Made by a program: the position numbers and the translations under genes
Assembly (NCBI GenBank): GCA_034696485.1
Contig: JAQIWT010000108.1
Coordinates: 1-35,109 of the forward strand
Direction of reading: 5' to 3'
Source of the DNA: Isohypsibius dastychi
Lineage: Eukaryota; Tardigrada; Eutardigrada; Parachela; Isohypsibiidae
DNA: 35,109 nucleotides
The notes under the pieces: model-generated
Seen by the model: the letters and a program-made list of their open reading frames with translations, nothing else
Database searches by the model: none
Told to the model about the DNA's origin: nothing
Shown here: piece by piece, positions 10,186 to 20,000 of the stretch
Layout of the letters: every line of letters begins with the position of its first letter
How positions within the stretch are numbered: the stretch's first letter is position 1

Positions 10186-13100
10186 TCAGAAAACAAGACT
10201 AAGGCGATTTCCAATATCAAGATCTCCTTTGAACACAGCATAGGAGTCTTTCAAGATCCGAAAACACAAAGTTGCCACAGTATACAGTAAATGAGCTTTT
10301 CTCTTAGCCGAAAAATCAGAATCCCGCAAACTTTCAAGAAAAATGCGTTCCAGATCACGTGAAGAAGGCGACGCAATTCCTTCCTCCAAACGAATGATTT
10401 CTTCCATTTCTTGACGGCAATGGTCATAACACGGGCAGCTGAAGAGAGCGTGGCTCTCATCTTCAATGACATCGCAGTGCATGCATTTCCGGTCCAGCTG
10501 ATCAGTTCGTGTCACACCCCATCTTTCTGTTTCAATCCTGAGATGATGTCCGCTGGACAGCATCCGTATGACAGCCGATACAAGATGACGTGGCAGATGA
10601 TGCATGAACCGTTTTTCCCCAGCATCTGAGAAAACCTGAAAAACAAAGTGTAATTTGCCGCGCCTGCTGGCGTTGTCAGCAATTCGTTCCATGAGCTTTT
10701 TCTTCCAGGAAGTCTCCAGAAAAGTTGAAACTGCGGATGGTTTCACGTCAGTGAGCTGTTGTAGGATCCTTCCGGTTGACGAAGTCCAGTCAATCTGCAA
10801 AAACTTTCCAAGACAATTAATAAAACGTCGCAACCATGTAGTTTTCCGTTTCCTAGAAGTTTCGATCTGCTCGATCAATGCTAAGTACAACAGACTATCG
10901 GACGGCTTTTTCAAAATTTGACGAAAAACGATGGGAACACCCCCGCAAATAAATCGAATAGCATCCATGGGAAGACTTCGCTTCAAATTGAACAAACGGT
11001 ACCGAAACCGCATCATATATTCGTCAATCAAATCAACAGGTCCAATAATTTCAACTCCAAAATTAGCAACGCTAGTGACCGAGGCTTGAAAAACTTTAAG
11101 CGCAGTTTTGATGGGTATTTCTTCACGAAAAGAATTCATTTTTCCAATAAATGAGTAATAAGCTCTGGTTATCTTAGCTTGATGCGTGTCTTTGTCAAAT
11201 CACATTTGTCGTTCAGAACCAAACCCAGGTAACTTTACTCAGAAACTTGCTCCAAAGTCTGACCGTTTATAGTCAGAGAAACTTGGTGATTCACACGACT
11301 GTGACCTTTCATCACCATCACGAAAGTTTTCTTCAAATTTTTAAGGAGGTTATTTTCTTCTGAAAATGCCGCCACCAGGTCAAGTGACTGCTGCAATCCC
11401 ACCGCAGTCTCAGAAAATACAGCAAGGTCATCCGCAAACGTCAACATATGAAGTTGCTTTTCACTGATATTCGCCGAAGTTGACCGATTCAATTCGACAT
11501 GCTTAGGTATATCATCGAGATATATTTCAAACAGAATTCCAGAGCACGGGTCACCCTGCCTCACACCCTGTGACACTTTGTAATTTTCAGATTAATTACC
11601 GTTCCACTTGACTTTGTTTTCACCATTTCGGTATTGATACTGCAAAAATTTAAGCAGCATACTCGACGCTCCCTTCTTCTGCAAAACCCACCACAATTTT
11701 TCATGATTTACGCAATCGAAAGCGCTAGAATAACCAACAAAAGCCACAAACAGTTTCTTATTCTTGCTCAGAGATTTCTCCATCAAAGTGATCAAAATAA
11801 AAACTTGGTCTCGCGTACTGCGCCCTTTTCGGTACCCTGCTTGATCATCGTTCAAGCCACACCACAACTCCATACGTTTCGCCACGACCGAAGACAACAA
11901 CCGCATCAAAATTGGCAAAACAGTAACTGGGCGAAGGTTCTCAACAGCGGCAGTCTTACCCGTTTTCAGAAAAGGGGTCAAAACTCCGACAAGCCATTCT
12001 TTTGGAATAATTCCACTACAGTAAACGGAATAAAGTGCATGCTTAAGGAACCCACAGAACTGCTCATCGACAGCAAGTTTCTTAAGGAATCCTACTGGGT
12101 AGGCGGATTCTCCACTTGATCAGTCACAATTCAAATCAGAAAGCACTTTTCTGATTTCCGCACAGGTAAAGGGGTCATCCAGCAGTGGTATATATAGGCA
12201 CGTAAAATCTAACGCGCTCACACACAAAGGGCGATATTCCGTAACTAATTGCTCGAAAAACGATTTCACAACCACAATCGAAAGGTCAACCTGTTCACAT
12301 TTCGGACTTGCACTTTTACCGAAACCCAGCGTCGCCCAGAACTCTCTCGGTCTGGCAAGACAAAGGCGTTCACATTCAGTCCAAAACAGCGAATTTTCCA
12401 ATTTTCGGAGCTGCTGAAGTATCATCAAACATTTCGCTCGCGAATAAATAAACTCAAATTTCTTCTGACCATAATCAGAATCAGTTTTTAAAGTCAGATT
12501 CAGAGCATTCAATGCAGTCCGCTTCTCGTTTTTTAAACACGTGAGTGTTTTTCTCAAATTACTAACAGCTGCGTTTTCAGCCCTGGCTTGGGTGCAATTC
12601 CCGTCTGAACGGAATGACTTGCAGAAAAATTTTAAATTCCGGAGTTTGTCCAACGATGAGTTCAGTTCATCAAATTCAAACATAGAAGTAGAAACATGAT
12701 TGAGCATCTGAGAAGAAAAAACCGATTTATCTCTTCTTGCTAGTAACGACAAGCTTTTTTTAACAAAAAGGGCAGAGAGCTCAAAGGACAAAAACAAAGG
12801 TCTGTGATCAGACAGATCGATGGTTTCACAAACTTCAAAATTCAAAACTTTGTCTACCATTTTAGCAGGGACAATTGCATGATCAACAACGGACATTCCT
12901 TGTTTTCGAACGCAAGTGAACTTGCTGGGGAATCTCTTACTTGCTGAGGATAGCCCATTCAATATCACCATTTCCAAAGCAGAGCACATAGCAATCAGTC
13001 GTCTACCTCTACTATCGACAGTAGCGTCGACATTCGAGTACGAAATATTACCAAATCGGGATTCATCTTAATCGTCAAACACGTTCGGTCTGATTAGTTC

Positions 13101-13574
13101 GCTACCAACTCGACAATTGAAATCGCCCAAAACCACAAAAGGTTCACCATTTTCAAGAAGTGGGGCAACAACTGATGAAAGTACATCGAAAAAGAGTTCA
13201 TCTTCGACACGTAAACTTGAATCGGTTGGAGGAAAATAAACTGCAACAATTGTAATACTAGAGCCACGTTTCTTGTCATCAACGCGCACAACAAAAACTT
13301 CATCAATCTCAGTAACTATTTCGTTCACACACAAATGATCCTTAGCATAAACACTGATTCCTCCTCTTCTACCGTTACTCCGAATTTTGTGCAGACTGAC
13401 AAAACCAACAAAAACGGCTGCGTCTATCACATTTTCCAAATGGGTTTCCTCGAAAACATTAACGTCATTTCCAAACATTATTTCACCAACATCAGTTTGG
13501 AAGTTTTTAACCACACGAGCCAAACCGTTCAAATTCCAACCAGCAATTTTCAAAATTACTGATTTCTTATTCAC
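10186..13574 (-). pseudogene. LINE ORF2: endonuclease-reverse transcriptase, disrupted
   Basis: The N-terminal part (13574-13068) is an APE-type endonuclease with WNLNGL, EETHLE, the YFPP motif and GDFN. The C-terminal endonuclease motif SDHRPL is in the next block (12989-12120). RT motifs follow in 11981-11235: DDQAGYRKGRSTRDQ, motif A FVGYSSAFD, QGVRQGDPCS and FADDL. A C-terminal CxxC...H....C cluster (CMHCDVIEDESHALFSC) lies in 11139-10186. Four in-frame stops occur at 13068, 12120, 11592 and 11235, each explicable by one base change because the frame continues across it. A one-base frameshift near 11185 separates the last block. Motif A has Gly (GGT) where the metal-binding Asp of F-x-D is required, so RT would be dead even without the stops. 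No ATG opens the frame near its start, which overlaps ORF1's stop. Confidence 0.9.
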
Positions 13575-14662
13575 GGCATTTTCCGAGAAAAAACCCGGGT
13601 TGGTCTTAAGTTTTTTGGCTGAATAACATCGGGATTTCTGGTTTGATCAAAACTCTTCAGCAGAAAGCTGAGCGCATAAGGGCAGCGTTTGATTTCAAAA
13701 GCATTGTGTGGAACAAAATCTTTTTTCTTTTCATTTCCGGTACAATTCACGCAGACTAAACCCGTTTCTGAACACTCTCTCGTCAAATGCTTATTTGAGC
13801 AACACTTACCACAGACAGCAACTTCTTTACAGTGGGTGTGGACATGTCCGAATTTCCAACAGCGGTAGCACTGCGGAACATATTCATTCCGATGAATAGT
13901 GCAGGAGACGAACGGTCCGATTTTAACGCTTCCAACATGAAGTAAACGGAGTCCTTTCTTCAACGGTCCTTTCTTCAACGGCAAATTCACAGCAAACACA
14001 CAGTTATCTCTGCTTTCGTCCTTCGGGACAATGTTCTTCAGAATACGGATTTCCGGAGCTTCGAAACCAGCTTTGACTAAATCGCTCGTGAAATCATCGT
14101 GACTGGTTTCCTTCGGCACATTCCTAACAACCAAACGAATCACACGTTCATCTTTTTCACTTACCCGAAATTCTGTCTTCTCTTCAATTCGCTGGCGAAT
14201 CTGCTGAACATTTTCGGGCTTCAATGAGTCCGAAAATTCAATACGAATTCCGTCACGAAATCCAGGGACAATCTTGGCAATGCCAGTTTCACCAGCTTCG
14301 AATTCTTCCACGAGCTTTCTTTCCACTTCTCGCACAGAGCTACCATTTTCCTTCTTTCCAGGAGACATTTTCGATTTCAAATACATAGTCGGTGGCTTCT
14401 GTTTCGCAGCAGCAGCATAAGCCAATGATGCATTCTCCTTCGGTTGTCGGTCCGACTTTTCCTGTTTCAAAACACAAGCAACAAAACGATTCTTCAACGA
14501 GTTCCAGGTCAAAAGAGCTTTTTCAAACTCGATTTTACCAACAACATTCACTCCCTTTTCAAAAGGTTCCGGAATCGGAACAATAACCGACTTTCCCAAC
14601 AACATGAAAAATCCGTCCATATCTTGGAGGAGCCCATCAATCGATCCTTCCAATCCTGCCAT
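13571..14662 (-). CDS. LINE ORF1: nucleic-acid-binding Gag-like protein with CCHC knuckles
   Basis: The open frame of about 363 codons starts at ATG 14662 (MAGLEGSIDGLLQDMDGFF). The central part (roughly residues 100-260) is charged and resembles the RRM-like region of LINE ORF1 proteins. At residues ~265-325 there are three Cys/His knuckles: CYRCWKFGHVHTHC, CGKCCSNKHLTREC and a longer CVNC...H...C. These bind the element's RNA in the ribonucleoprotein particle. A small in-frame duplication gives KKGPLKKG just before the knuckles. Unlike ORF2, this frame is intact. Its TGA (13573-13571) overlaps the first codons of ORF2's frame, a compact arrangement consistent with coupled translation. Confidence 0.85.
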   Translation of the reverse strand: MAGLEGSIDGLLQDMDGFFMLLGKSVIVPIPEPFEKGVNVVGKIEFEKALLTWNSLKNRFVACVLKQEKSDRQPKENASLAYAAAAKQKPPTMYLKSKMSPGKKENGSSVREVERKLVEEFEAGETGIAKIVPGFRDGIRIEFSDSLKPENVQQIRQRIEEKTEFRVSEKDERVIRLVVRNVPKETSHDDFTSDLVKAGFEAPEIRILKNIVPKDESRDNCVFAVNLPLKKGPLKKGLRLLHVGSVKIGPFVSCTIHRNEYVPQCYRCWKFGHVHTHCKEVAVCGKCCSNKHLTRECSETGLVCVNCTGNEKKKDFVPHNAFEIKRCPYALSFLLKSFDQTRNPDVIQPKNLRPTRVFSRKMP

Positions 14663-14699
14663 CCTTGCAACAAATACACACAAGAATCTTACAACACAT

Positions 14700-14830
14700 T
14701 TTTTCGCAGCCGTTTATAGGCTTCCGACCGAGTGCTTCGCGTTGGAGGACCTCGAAACCCGTTTATAGGGCCAAGTCAACACAGAAGACACAGGACAATA
14801 TGCAGCAGACGAATCCCGTTTATAGAGATG
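14700..14830 (-). promoter_or_regulatory. Three CTATAAACGG repeats in LINE 5' leader
   Basis: On the minus strand, CTATAAACGG occurs at about 14826, 14769 and 14719, at 57- and 50-bp spacing, the last just 50 bp upstream of the ORF1 ATG. The first two copies extend to CTATAAACGGG(A/T)TTCG. The DNA between copies is not clearly conserved. Each copy contains a TATAAA word. Repeated 5' units with internal promoters are known from several LINE families; the role here is inferred. Confidence 0.45.
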
Positions 14831-14918
14831 GTCTTTCGCAGAAAGATCAGTAGAATTTTCTGGACCGGAAATCAGGGCTCACAAGAGGTTGGAACAGACA
14901 AATCAAGTGGTACTGTGG

Positions 14919-15087
14919 TACTGTACTGTCTCGATCCTTGCGGACACTTTTAAAACCCTGGTGGTGATTTACTCCCGGTCATTTTACCTTACCGAGTCAG
15001 GGTACCACCATATGGTGGCTAGTTGCCCCAGTGGTAAATTACCACCACGGTCCAAAAAGTGTCCGCAAGCATCGAGACAGTACAGTA
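14919..15087. mobile_element. 169-bp MITE with ~47-bp TIRs and TA ends
   Basis: TACTGTACTGTCTCGATCCT at the left is inverted at the right end (to 15087); arms continue through GCGGACACTTTT to about CCACCA with a few mismatches. The outer TA on each side fits a Tc1/mariner-type TA duplication. It sits just upstream of the LINE 5' end. Confidence 0.85.
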
Positions 15088-15425
15088 CGCAAAATGTGCG
15101 ATTCATTGGCACAGCCATGCATCCCATTGCTGAGTTGATTTGATTGATCAAAAATTTTCGTGAAAGCCCACACGCCTCTGGCGGTGTTAGAGTCAAGACC
15201 GGCTTTGGATTAATTCATCACTTTTTGACGTCCTTTCGAGAATCAGTTGATCTGATGCATTGATTCAGACTTATGAATCTTTTCAAACTATTCCGTAGAT
15301 ATTTCATCCATATTGCGATATCGTTCAGAATCGCACACACCACATATTCTCATTTCACTGAGGTATTCTTATCACGAGCAAGGTCACCGAAGTCACGACC
15401 CAGCGATGCGCACAAGACACAGCAA
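15088..15425. other. No gene identified
   Basis: Intergenic sequence with a short GCCTCTGGCGG word near 15175 that also occurs in the hairpin at 7608-7631. No coding evidence was seen. Confidence 0.35.
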
Positions 15426-15506
15426 GAAAATTGAAAAAAAAATGTAGAAAAAAAAAATGTAGAAAAGAAAAAAAATGTAGAGAAAGAAAGAAATGTAGAA
15501 AAAAAT
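15426..15506. repeat. A-rich tandem repeat with ATGTAG units
   Basis: Four to five copies of a 12-17 bp unit made of an A run followed by ATGTAG, with occasional G in the A run. It is a simple minisatellite. Confidence 0.85.
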
Positions 15507-15691
15507 GCACATTGGAAATGGAAATAACAATAGTTCGTGTTAAACTATAGAAATTATTATTCGATAAAACTGAACTCCCGAATTAAGTTGGTCGATATTC
15601 GATAGTCGAGTTTCATAGTTTCGAGTTTCGAGTTTCGACTACAGATTGTCTATCTTTAAGTCCACTTCGAACCAGTCTCGCCCTGTTATTG

Positions 15692-15720
15692 TCCCCCCCC
15701 CCCCAAAGGGGGGGGGGGGA
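15692..15720. repeat. C12-AAA-G12 perfect hairpin
   Basis: Twelve C, three A and twelve G, closed by GTC/GAC. This is the same outer sequence and polarity as the C15-G24 hairpin at 8084-8122, suggesting a common origin or mechanism. Confidence 0.9.
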
Positions 15721-16110
15721 CCTGGAAGTGCAAAAACAGCGAATTTTTTTTCACATTGGGACCCGTGAGTTCAGCTAAATTAAGTTTGGTTATGAGTTCG
15801 GAATGAAAGGAATCCATTCATCAAGTTTGAATGGAGGAAAAGTAAGAGAACAATGAGAAAGAACAAAGCGCCAGATAAGAACTCTTTGTTTCGATGAAGT
15901 TTCTTTGAACCACAGATAGGGATGTTAAGTGGTGTATTGTTATTTGGCATTGATCAAGTTCGAATAAAAAGAATCCATTCATCTAACTTTGCTTTGTTAT
16001 AATTCGAGACAATATGCGTAAGTAGGTTATGTGCATTCATGCGTTCACTCATTCGCGAGAAAATAGGCGTAAGTAGGTCATGTTCATTCATGTGGTCACT
16101 CCTTCACTCA
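15721..16110. repeat. Gene-free stretch with short direct repeats
   Basis: A word GAATCCATTCATC occurs at about 15810 and 15970 within ~33-bp similar segments. A ~40-bp word GCGTAAGTAGGT(T/C)ATGT(G/T)CATTCATG is repeated in tandem at about 16016 and 16067. No coding evidence was seen. Confidence 0.6.
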
Positions 16111-16860
16111 TTTCCTTCCGGTCTCCACTTCCGGTTTCCCCTTCCACTTTTCCCTTTCCGGTTTTTACTTCCGGTCTCCCGTTTCCCTTTCCACTTCCGG
16201 TTAACACTTCCGGTTTCCCTTTTTTTTTCCTTTTCCGGTGTCCATTTCCGGTCTCCCTCTTACTTTTCCCTTTTCGGTTTTCACTTCCGGTTTCCCCTTT
16301 TACTTTTCCCCTTCTGGTTTACACTTCAGGTTTCCCCTTTTACTTTTTCCTTTTCGGTGTTCACTTCCGGCCTGCCTATTCACTTTTATCCTTCCGGTTT
16401 AAACTTCCGGTTCCCCCTTGAACTTTTCCCTTTCCGGTTCTCACTTCCGGTTTCCCATTCAACTTTTCCCTTTGCAGTTTTCACTTCCAGACTCCCACTT
16501 AGTTTTTCCCTTTGCGGTTTTCACTTCCAGTTTTCCTTCCACTTCTTCTTTTCGGTTTTAACTTCCGGTTTTTCCTTCCCCGTTTTCCCTTCCGGTTTTA
16601 ACTTCCGGTTTTCCCCTCTGGTTTCACTTCCGGTTTTAACTTCCAGTTTTCCCTTCTGGTTTTCCCTTCCGGTTTTCCTTTTAGTTTTTTACCCTTCCGG
16701 TTTTCACTTCCGGTTTTCCCTTCCGGGTTTTCTTCCGGTTTTTTACCCTTTCGGTTCCCCTCCCGGTTTTTTACTCTTTCGGTTTTCTCTGTTGCTTTCT
16801 TGATTTTTCCTTCCCGGTTTTCTATTCCGGTTTTCCTTTCCGGTTTTCCCTGTCGGTCTT
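16104..16860. repeat. Pyrimidine-biased minisatellite rich in CTTCCGGTTTTCCC
   Basis: About 750 bp of degenerate tandem units (about 24 bp: CACTTCCGG then TTTTCCCTT). A is almost absent from the plus strand. CTTCCGGT occurs roughly eighteen to twenty times, which on the minus strand reads ACCGGAAG(T). The strand bias gives a 254-codon plus-strand open frame of Phe/Pro/Ser/Leu repeats, which I regard as non-coding. The repeat lies just downstream of the Helitron gene's 3' end. Confidence 0.9.
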
Positions 16861-17003
16861 CACTTTACGTAACACCTGTTAGTTCTTGCTGTTTTTGACT
16901 TTTATTTATAAAGTAAAATATCTGGTGCAATTACCAAATGGTGATTAGTAACTTTACTGTAACTTGACTAATTTTATTATAACAAATTCAAGGTAGTTGA
17001 ACA

Positions 17004-20000
17004 TTACTCTTCGTCATCCGAATCCATGAAACCGGTTTTCAATCCCAGGGTATTTGTTGGAATCAGTTGAGCTGTAAAATAAGTTATTTTATTGTTAGGA
17101 ATGGTGGATTGGAGTATAAAGTAGAGAGTAAACCTACCTTGAGAAATTTCCGTTTCGAATTCTTCCGTTTGGGAACTCTCTGTCACCGGCAAGGCTTGAT
17201 CCTCATGCTCTTCATCCGGATATTTTTCTTCCTGGTCCACATAGTTAAATTCACCATAAATAGGATTGCCAAACAAGTCTTCCGAAATGTTTTGGTTATA
17301 TTGAAATTTTCCCGAATGTTGATCCATTATTCCGGACTTTGGTTGAGGTTCGACAATTCCAACTCCATTCTCCATCATCTCCTTTTCGATTTGATTATCC
17401 AGCTCTTTTTGCATATCCAAAATGGAATCCGGGTACGAATCTGGTTAGATAAATTCGATGTCCCCTTCGTTTTCGTTTGCCGAATTTGGTTCGATAAATA
17501 ATGGGACCTCTGATCCTTCAGATGAAGTTGAATTCGCGTCAGATGTCGGTTCCATTGGTGCCATGGGTTCGGTGATCGTTGGCAATTTTAACTTCTATTT
17601 GAGAAGTGAGATTTGGTTAATTGACGAAGTTTATGAAAGCTTGTTCCAGATTTATTTGTCAGTTTGTTAGTATATTATTTACCTCCGAAAACAATCTTTC
17701 ATACTCCGTTTGAACTCTCTGAAAAGGTTCCGGTTGTTTCCCTCCGTTAGCGATTCTCCGTAGCTTTGCTGTTGGAAGTTTTCCGATCGACAAATTTCGT
17801 GACGCTGGTACTCGGCTCAAACTGGTGTAGATCATGCCGACGCCTTGTGGTCTATCAATATGTACAATAATTCGTTCCAGAGTGAGTTCTTGGCATTTGT
17901 AATTCGTCACGGCATAACAAAGTCGTACTGGAAATTGTTCCCTTCTCCAAATAGTTTTGCTCCGGAAATTTCCGGGAAACTCAGCAAATGCTGTTACAAT
18001 CTTGACGATATATCCCCTGCATTGTAATCTGTTTATTCACTAAAGCTTCAGTGATTATTAAACTAACTTACGGTCCGTTCGGGTTTCGTCAACCAGTTAT
18101 TTTTGCGGATGTGTTTTTTTCCAGCAATACTTCAATCGCCCCCGAAAGGTGATCCGGTAATGAAACAATGGTTCCGATTGCTCCGTTATATATGCCATCT
18201 TCAAGGTTAATATTTCTGACAATGATGATTCTTGCATCCAGCTTTAGTTCCAACATATTTTGAAGTCTACCGCACTTGTTAGATTCAGTTGGCATGGATG
18301 ACACTCCTGGTCGGTTCCCAGGTTTAATGAGTTCATTCTTTGCCTTGAATATTTTCAAAGTTCCTTTAAACATCCGTAATTTTCGGCTGTTCTCCGCATC
18401 GACTTCTATATTTGTTTCGAAAATATGGATGGCATTTTTCCATTGGTCAGGGTCGAGTTGATGCTGATTTTGACGCGATTCAAGGAATTCGATGATTTCC
18501 TTTGTCATCTGACCGGTTCGAATGATGTTCAGGATATTGAGCCACTCATTGTCATCCTTTTGGCGTTCGTTTGTTGTAAAATAAAATGGATGGAATAATT
18601 GCCATAATGATCGGACAATTCGATTTTTGCTTTCAAATATCCAACACGATGGGACTGGTGGAAGCTGATAAAAATCGCCAAGTAATACTATACTGACACC
18701 TCCAAACGGCAAATTGTTTTCTTTGATTTGTTGAAGGCGTTGTGAGATTCCCAGGAATAGTGCCGGTGAAAGCATTGAAACCTCATCAATAACCATGAAC
18801 TGAAGGTTCCGAAATTCCCTTCTTTTGGCTTTCACTTTTTCATCCGGTAATGGCTGTAGAGTTCGGATCCTATCTTCCTGATTTCCTCCTTTCTTTTTTT
18901 TCATGATTTTTCCATCTGGATAAATTCCAAGAGCACTGTGGATTGTTGTTCTACGTATGTTGAAAGCGGCAACACCTAAAAAAATGTTAAACATTTTTTT
19001 GAGTTTAAGATCGAGTTAGAAGTAGTACCTGTCGGTGCCATAGTTGCGATTACACATTTATCAGGATGCAGGGTACCGAGAAAGTTCCTCAAGCTATCAA
19101 CCCAGTATGACTTTCCACTGAAATAAGAATTCAATTCAAAATTAGTATCATTCCTGCCCGAGTCTTTACTGTAAATGTATTGTCCCCTTTGTCACAAAAA
19201 ACAAAGATATTTTAAACCAATTTGAATTTGGTTATTATAGGTAATAATGCTTTTAATTCCAAGTAATCCTGAAATATTTAAATCACAGACCTCCGATAAT
19301 TTATATTTAATTGACATACCTTCCTGCTCCTCCTGTGATGAAAAGAAGAATTTGTTGTTTTTTTGCAATTTTGGCGAGTACATAATTGAATGCTTCTTTT
19401 TGATCCACATTCATAGCATCAATCATTTTCGTCCAATTTGACGGTGGTAAATTTACCAGTAACGAACAATCCGTTTTCTGATGTTTTTGTTGTGTCCCAA
19501 GATTAATCTCAGGGTCCCGCAGTGGTTCTCCGTTATTAAAAAAATCAACGTCGCTTCCGGTATCATGATGCTGTTCGTCTTCCACATGAGGAGCTATTCG
19601 GAGTATGTCCTCGATATCTTGCACTGTCCTCAGTCGAACTTTTTCAAGAATTCGGGTAATGTCTTCTTGGAAAGATAAAGATGGCATACAGTTGGTCTGC
19701 AGCAAGTCATTCCGTCTTGCAATCTCAAATCGCTCAGTTGTTTCTTCCGGAGTTTCTCCAAAAATCTTGTCGTCACGATGAGGCATAAATGCCGCCATGT
19801 AATGGAAGCAATAATCATCATATTCTGAAGGAACCGGGCGGAAGCGAATACACTGAGGCTTATTCCGTTTAAAAGCGTAGAGATCCGGAAATGGATGAAG
19901 GAGTTGGCCAAGTTTCTGCATTGGTTGATTGAATTTGAATGCACGCTTTTCTTCCTTCCGGAAATTTTTGGCCGTGATTATTTCGTAGTTTATGTAGAAG

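Larger units (their letters stand above)
10067..14830 (-). mobile_element. LINE (non-LTR) retrotransposon, nearly full length, inactive
   Basis: Read on the minus strand, it runs from a 5' leader with repeated CTATAAACGG words (14,830-14,700) through ORF1 (14662-13571), ORF2 (13574-10186) and a 3' UTR ending in (TTAC)3 at about 10067. Two ORFs, CCHC knuckles in ORF1, an APE-type endonuclease plus RT plus C-terminal Cys/His cluster in ORF2, and a short simple-repeat tail in place of poly(A) suit the Jockey/I/CR1 group of LINEs. I cannot place the clade. No RNase H was seen. No target-site duplication was identified, so the 5' boundary is approximate. Confidence 0.85.

Noticed and set aside
11634-12119. 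161-codon plus-strand open frame
   Set aside because: It is antisense to the reverse transcriptase part of the LINE and reads as a shadow of that coding sequence.
15426-15506. CRISPR-like array
   Set aside because: Units are short, A-rich and contiguous with no unique spacers; it is a minisatellite. No CRISPR array or cas gene is present.
16039-16803. 254-codon plus-strand open frame
   Set aside because: It is the translation of a pyrimidine-biased minisatellite: Phe/Pro/Ser/Leu repeats with no other coding sign. Lack of A removes stop codons by composition.
18072-18110. Frameshift in the Helitron helicase near the TGA at 18089
   Set aside because: An alternative frame reads plausibly for about ten codons, but only the original frame (with the TGA) matches the phase of the next exon, so a nonsense change is simpler.
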